From Thalassia testudinum (Eukaryota > Streptophyta > Magnoliopsida > Alismatales > Hydrocharitaceae): a DNA stretch of 64,000 bases. Where the stretch lies: positions 46,314,001 through 46,378,000 of the forward strand of contig JAZHRO010000039.1 of the NCBI GenBank assembly GCA_037157565.1. Direction: 5' to 3'. Within the stretch, counting starts at the first letter, position 1. Each line of letters opens with the position of its first letter. Shown piece by piece: positions 59,104 through 64,000 of this stretch. The notes under the pieces are model-generated. The model saw only the letters and a list, made by a program, of their open reading frames with translations, did not search any database and was not told where the DNA came from. Both the position numbers and the translations under genes were made by a program.

Positions 59104-60794
59104 TGAAATTTTCCTACCTGGAGGGGGTGAGATCAGCGTGACGTAAAAAATGCGGAATTGAAATATAAATAATCTCACATGATGCAATCACACAAAGTAC
59201 ATAAAGTATTTTTAGGTGGAAACCTAAATCGGGTGAAAACCACCACCTAACCCTCTCGAGTTAGGATTTTCCGATCAACCGAGTTGATCAAAATCCCCTA
59301 AACGAATCACTTTAAACGAGGGTGATTCAACCTCAATTACAACCACGTTACAAGTGCGAGGGTAGTGTTCCTCAACCCCTTCTCTTCACGAGAAGGATTT
59401 TGTCCCTCGAAGGAGACGGGAATTCGCAAAGCGAATACCCAACCAAATAACAAAGATAAAATAAACAAGTAATCCTATAGAGCAACAAAATAATTTTTAA
59501 CCTAAGCTTCTATAGGAAATAGGATGCTTCCCTTTGAAAGGAGTGCGTCGACGACGTGGATGCGTGTACCACGCGACGGCGCAACGTCGCTCTCGTGAAC
59601 AACGGTGGGAGAGCGGGTGCGCAACAGCTTGATGCTCTGAAGAGAATGGAGCTTGAGCTTGGAGAGCAAGAGCTAGCTAGGACACAAGAGAGTGGAAAGT
59701 GTATTACAAAGTATTTCTTGTGTATCTTGGTGTTTCTAGGTGTTTTTTTGTGTTGCAAAGGTTCCCCTCTATTTATAGAGGCCTTAGGAAGGCTTTGGAA
59801 GGCTTAGAAAAGCTTCCATAGCCGTTGGGTGCAAAGCCTAAGTGAATCAGCCCGAAATCAGGAACAATCATTGTTTTGACAGGCTTATCAGACGTATAAT
59901 TCTGGCATCAGACGTCTGGAAGTTCACTTTAAGACGTATGATTTTGGGCGGGTCTCTTCCTGACTTGAATCAGATCTAAACAGGGTTCTTGTGCAAGTCC
60001 ATCAGACGACATATAGGACGTCTGACACTATGTCTGGACATCTGAAAACCTACTTTTTCTGTGGGAATGGATTTCAAACGTTGCAACGGCTAGAAAATCT
60101 CTGAGAAGAGATTTTGGGTCAGCCGAGGCAAAACGGTCAATTATCAGACGTCTGGAAAGTCCTATGGACGTCTGATAAGGCTCTAACGGTCACATTCTTG
60201 ACTGTTCGCTAAGCCAGCCAACGGTCCACTAATTGGACGTCTGGCAAAGTCATCAGACGTCTCCTAAGACGTCTGGTCTAAGGTCTGGACGTCTGATTTC
60301 ATCAGACAGAACTAACTATGTCCAGCCGAATAGTTATCAGACATCTGAATCAACAGTCAGACGTCTTAAAACACTTTATCAGACGTCTGATTTGGGAATT
60401 AGACGTCTGGAAACTCTGTTTGAACCCTATATTGGTTTTCTAAGTTCTCTACAGAAAACCTAAGTATCCTAGGGTTGTGCCGGTGTTCCTAGGACTACTG
60501 TTAGGGTACTTTGAGGCTCTTTAACATAATATTCTAAGGAAATAAAAAGAGCAAGCTAAAGAAACGAAAAATACAAAGAGTACAAGAGAAGGAAATCTAT
60601 CCTATTCTTCATCTCGCGAATCTCCTCTGTTTTCCATCAAGCTCCACCAATCCATCCTGGATGCGAGCTCGAATTTCGCCTAATCACGTATCCATTTGCA
60701 ATTGGCCTGAAATCTAAGACTCTAAGTGCAAATGTTAAATAACACGTGTTTTGTTATCATCAAAACAAATGATCGTGGTACTCTAGCACCAACT
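59104..60794 (-). mobile_element. Array LTR 1 (5'-terminal)
   Basis: 1,691 bp, shorter because about 22 bp near 60,615 are missing. TATA 59,770-59,777, palindrome zone 59,891-60,407. Its outer end reads CACCAACT where CACCAACA is expected, a one-base change next to the GTTCA duplication at 60,795-60,799. Confidence 0.9.
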
Positions 60795-60799
60795 GTTCA
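60795..60799. repeat. Target-site duplication GTTCA, right copy
   Basis: Pairs with 14,247-14,251 and ends the array insertion. Confidence 0.85.
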
Positions 60800-61248
60800 C
60801 ACATTTGCAACGTTGACGCACTCCTTGTAAAGGGAAGCATCTTAATTCCTATAGAAGCTTAGGTTAAAAATTACTTTGTTGGCTCTATAGGATTGTTGTT
60901 ATTTATCTTTGTTCTTTTGTTGGGTATTCGCTTTACGAATTCCCGTCTCCTTCGTGGGACAAAATCCTTCTCGTGAAGAGAAGGGGTTTGAGGTACGCTA
61001 CCCTCGTATAAAGTAGCGTGGTTGTAATTGAGGTTGAACAACCCTCGTTTAAGTGATTCGTTTAGTGGATTTGATCAACTTGGTTGATCGGACAATCCTA
61101 ACTTGAGAGGGTTAGGTGGTGGTTTTCACACGATTTGGGTTTTCACCTAAAAATAATTGTGTACCTTGTGTGATTGAATTGTGTGAGATTGTTTTATATT
61201 ATATTTCCGTAATTTTTTACATCACCCCCTCCTAGTAGGGAATCCACA
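60800..61248 (+). mobile_element. Right part of the Sirevirus-like solo LTR
   Basis: Continues 12,993-14,251 and ends GGGAATCCACA. Opposite in direction to the adjacent LTR 1, so the two form an inverted repeat with arms of about 450 bp. Confidence 0.9.
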
Positions 61249-61566
61249 CTAAGGACCTATCGGGCATCGACCCCTTGGTGATCAAACACCGCCTCAACAT
61301 CACCCCTAACCCATGCCCTGTCAAGCAGGTACGATGGCAGAAGTTCACTGAGCAGTACTAGGTGGTAGTCAAGGAGGTGGATAAACTCCTCTAGGCCAGC
61401 TTCAGTGAGAAGGCCATCTACTCCAATTGGGTCACCAACATGGTAATGGTTAAGAAGGCAAATGGGAAGTGGCGGATGTGCATAGATTTCACCAACCTCA
61501 ACACTGCTTGCCTTAAAGATGAGTTCCCTCTGTCCAAGATTGACACCTTGATAGATTCATGTGTTA
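61249..61566 (+). pseudogene. Tat-like gypsy reverse transcriptase fragment
   Basis: Continues the element at 11,605-12,992. After CTAAG (target duplication) it reads DLSGIDPLVIKHRLNI, then, past two stops, SNWVTNMVMVKKANGKWRM, CIDFTNLNTACLKDEFPL and IDTLIDS, the start of the RT fingers and palm as in Tat-lineage elements. It stops before the catalytic motif. Confidence 0.85.
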
Positions 61567-61631
61567 GGCAGACACATGTTTTTCCTTAATGTTATAATAG
61601 CTACCATCTTATAAGCTTAGCCTGGGCGAAT
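61567..61631. other. Short unassigned stretch
   Basis: About 65 bp between the RT fragment and the next LTR. Not recognised. Confidence 0.3.
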
Positions 61632-62561
61632 TGATGGGAACACCATCATGAGTCATAACTAGCTCAATTTGGTATTATAAAATCAATAAAAGCTCCTACA
61701 TATTAGTCAGAAGGTCTCTTAAGCAGGATGAATTATTTTGAGAAGAAAGGATGAAAATAAGGTTATTTATGCAATTTTACCATCTTATCACAAATACAAA
61801 ATAACCACGGGATATGCCAGGGGTTTATTAATGGTCATTTAGTCATTAATGCCTAATAAGTGGGTTCATGCAGACAGAAACAGGTTTTCACTCATTTCAA
61901 GAATTAATGAACATCTGAAATCTTAAAAATAGACCCGCTTAATTAACTAAGATTCTGGTCAAGATAAAATTCACATAAACCCTATAAAATTCGTAGAAAA
62001 ATATTTTCTATGGTTTAGTATCTTTGAATTGATCATCAGAACTCGTTTTGACCTGAAATAGTCACAGACAGACTATTGCCCTAATTTGGGTTTCTGCATA
62101 AATTACCCAGTCAAAAATGTCAAAATCAAAATCCAACTTCACCATTGGATTCCTTGGGTTCAAATTAGGTTTGTATCAAAATTTTGACCTAGTTTGCATT
62201 TTAGTCTAGGTCTGACTCTTATTCTCTCAAATAACCCCTCAGCTTTTGAAATTATTACAAAAAGCCCCCTAACTTCTTTGTCTTCTTCACAGAAATACCC
62301 CTGCCACCATTACTGTGTGAACCCAAGAACCTCAAACCTTCAATCAAGAGATTCTCCCTTATTTCACGGCAAAATCCTTCCAAATTTGGAAGGAAGATTC
62401 TTGAGGAGTTGCTCTTCGATCTGAGATAGGTCTTACCTTCCAAATCTCGTCCAAGAGTTCATGTGAATTCTTGGAAATCCTAAACCTATTTTGTGAATTT
62501 CGAGCTTTCAAAGCTTGGTTTCCAAGCTTTGAGGCTCGCCCTTTGGCATATAAAAGACTGA
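61632..62561 (+). mobile_element. Athila-like LTR, plus strand, partial
   Basis: Begins TGATGGGAACACCATCATGA and keeps the order of motifs of the Athila-like LTR at 28,218-30,977 read in sense: ATAAAAGCTCCTACAT, TGCAATTTTACCA, AAATTCGTAGAAAAATA, GTTTTGACCT. It is a diverged relative in the opposite direction. TATAAAAG at 62,549-62,556 is probably its TATA box; the next element cuts it 5 bp later. Confidence 0.75.
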
Positions 62562-63970
62562 TGTGCACGTGCGCGTGTGTTTGGAAGTGTCGTTGTAGTT
62601 TGAACTTGCGACGTCGGTTTTAAAGTAAAGAACGGATGTGAGTCCGAGTGTCGGTCTTAGGGAGGCATAAAAATCGGATTCTTCTTGTCACTTATTGTCA
62701 CGAAAATCGTGGGGTTTTGCTTGCAAAAAGGTGCGGGTGAAAAGCGAGAGAGAAAGAGAGAGAGGGAGAGAGCGAAGGAGAGAGATTATGGTTAGAATTG
62801 TTTCATTCGCAACATGCAACTTGAATAGAAAATAGAGCAAGCAATTGAATAGAAAATAACTTCATTAATCGTGCAACTTTAGTTCATAACTACAGTACTA
62901 GATAAATGCTTGAACATAAGTAAAGTAAAGCTTAAAAGAAGGGAAGAAAGAGAGAGAGAGAGGGAGGGCGGTGAGGCAGCCACGGTGGTGGAAAGGGCTC
63001 CGTCAGTGGCTCGTCGTCTCCGACGATTACAAAAGGACTTAAAGGTAGCTAGGAGGGGGGTAGAGTAGTTGCAAGTGGAGTGAATGCCTTGAATGGGTGG
63101 TTGGAAGTGGTTTAAATAGGGAGAAGGGCTTTCCAAATGAAGAAGGGGTTTTAGCGACATTCGGGACGTCGCTAAAACCCTTCCCAAAACATCGATGAAG
63201 ACCCCTGCCCGCCGGTCGCTCGCCCGCAAATGTGCTTTCTCGCGCCCGATTCGTGTGCGTGCACGCCAAAAACCATTAGGATCTCGCGCGGGGTGCGCAC
63301 CTGGGTCGTGCTGAGGCGCGCGCGTCTCCATGTTATCGCTGCGTTTGATCAGAGCGCATCTGCGAGTGCCACGTCTCGCGATTGCGTCCGTCCGATGCTG
63401 ATTGGGTGGCCCAATTTCGTTCGCGCGTGTCCTTATCTTCACATTTCCGCTCTGTGAGACTCGAGCCTGTGTCGCGTGAGCGCGGGTGCGTGCTCCAACC
63501 ACTACACTGCGCCCGTTGCTTTGTCGCGGTGTGGGCGGACGTGTGAGCGGTTCTCAGTCGTTCGATCGAAGATCGATGGCTGAGATTTGTCGTTCGGGTG
63601 AAGGTGGAAGCAGGTGGCGATCTGGATGCAGCGAGTGGGTGCCACGTGGCGCGTCGTGGGTCGTTGATCATCAGATCAATGGTTAGAACTTCTTGGGCCC
63701 ATTGTAGGAGCTCCGAATGTTGGATTTGGCCGATTTCGAGTTCGTTGGACTCCGTTCGTCACTCTGAATCCATCCATGCGGTCCGATTGCTCATTTATGG
63801 CCTGCTTTGACAAGTGCTCATACAAATGGCCATTAATACTATTTTATAAGCAATCTTGACGTATGATGCTTGCAATGCTCCCATTCTACTTATGTTGTGT
63901 TATCTGTGCATTTTATTCTTAAGATGGGCCCTATTTAACAGAATTATCACCCCAAGATGCAGTGTTATCA
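62562..63970 (-). mobile_element. 3' LTR of a further Athila-like element, minus strand
   Basis: About 1.41 kb from TGTGCACG to GTGTTATCA. The flank at 63,971-64,000 matches the polypurine-tract flank of the Athila-like element at 20,009-20,038 closely. A TATA box (TATTTAAA in minus reading) is at 63,111-63,118. Near its U5 edge GTCGTTGTAGT (62,589-62,599) again matches the tRNA-Asp 5' end. GA-rich tracts lie at 62,744-62,780 and 62,950-62,970. The 207-codon frame inside (62,879-63,502) looks like a composition effect. The body lies beyond 64,000. The left target duplication may be ACTGA (62,557-62,561). Confidence 0.7.
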
Positions 63971-64000
63971 TGCCCCCATGCTTACTCCTTACTGGTCCCT
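63971..64000 (-). other. Polypurine tract and 3' internal end of an Athila-like element
   Basis: In sense it ends GCATGGGGGCA directly before the LTR, like 20,009-20,020. The window ends here. Confidence 0.7.

Larger units (their letters stand above)
14252..60794 (-). mobile_element. Tandem array of a non-autonomous Sirevirus-like retrotransposon
   Basis: Ten LTR blocks alternate with nine internal regions of about 1.5 kb, all on the minus strand, with a period near 3.2 kb (4.27 kb where the LTR block is composite). Each internal region has a primer-binding site matching initiator tRNA-Met (TGGTATCAGAGC) beside the LTR end, a deleted gag, and several polypurine tracts before the next LTR. 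There is no protease, integrase, reverse transcriptase or RNase H anywhere. Only the outer ends carry a target duplication, so growth was by unequal exchange and not by repeated insertion. Long LTRs, multiplied polypurine tracts, U3 palindromes and a coiled-coil Gag fit the Sirevirus (SIRE/Maximus) lineage of Ty1/copia. An Athila-like element interrupts the leftmost unit at 17,246. Confidence 0.9.

Noticed and set aside
14252..60794. Centromeric or other satellite DNA
   Set aside because: The 3.2-kb period is an LTR plus internal region with primer site and polypurine tracts, so it is a retrotransposon array.
62879..63502. 207-codon minus-strand frame in the right-hand LTR
   Set aside because: Composition-driven; no domain, and lies across the LTR's TATA-proximal region.

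Overview
The window looks like nuclear DNA of a flowering plant. The evidence is one intron-rich plant-type gene (a NAP1-related/SET histone chaperone, ten exons with GT-AG introns), a telo-box and pyrimidine-rich 5' leader, MITEs, and several lineages of plant LTR retrotransposons (Ty1/copia Sirevirus-like, Ty3/gypsy Athila-like and Tat-like). The species cannot be read from the sequence.

Layout. Bases 1-4,020 hold no recognisable gene and have the texture of plant mitochondrial intergenic DNA (possible NUMT). A MITE (4,035-4,314) is followed by the only host gene, NRP, on the minus strand (coding 4,665-7,799, TATA box 8,054-8,061). Bases 8,450-11,600 are AT-rich intergenic DNA with a MITE nested in a MITE and a duplicated MITE-like unit. 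From 11,605 to the end the window is a nest of retrotransposons.

The nest can be peeled back using target-site duplications. (1) An old, broken Tat-like gypsy element has gag-protease remains at 11,605-12,992 and its RT at 61,249-61,566. (2) A Sirevirus-like solo LTR on the plus strand interrupts it (12,993-14,251 plus 60,800-61,248, duplication CTAAG). (3) That solo LTR is interrupted by a minus-strand element of the same family (14,252-60,794, duplication GTTCA). This element has grown in place into a tandem array of ten LTR blocks and nine short internal regions that carry only a deleted gag. (4) A near-complete minus-strand Athila-like element (17,246-30,977, duplication CTGAT) sits in the gag of the leftmost array unit. 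(5) A 10.7-kb stretch of the array (about 36.7-47.3 kb) is repeated almost without change at about 47.4-58.0 kb. To the right, another Athila-like LTR on the plus strand (61,632-62,561) is interrupted by the 3' LTR of a further minus-strand element whose body lies beyond the window.

Most notable signals. Each Sirevirus-like LTR carries, just upstream of its TATA box, 14-17 copies of a palindrome with core GACGTC, grouped in pairs exactly 20 bp apart, with 12- and 22-bp steps between pairs. The Athila-like LTR carries in U5 a 15-base stretch equal to the 5' end of plant tRNA-Asp, while its primer-binding site matches the 3' end of the same tRNA; a second, diverged LTR at the right edge has an 11-base match at the same place. 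This suggests a two-part primer-tRNA contact. The plus-strand solo LTR lying against the minus-strand array also makes two long inverted repeats.
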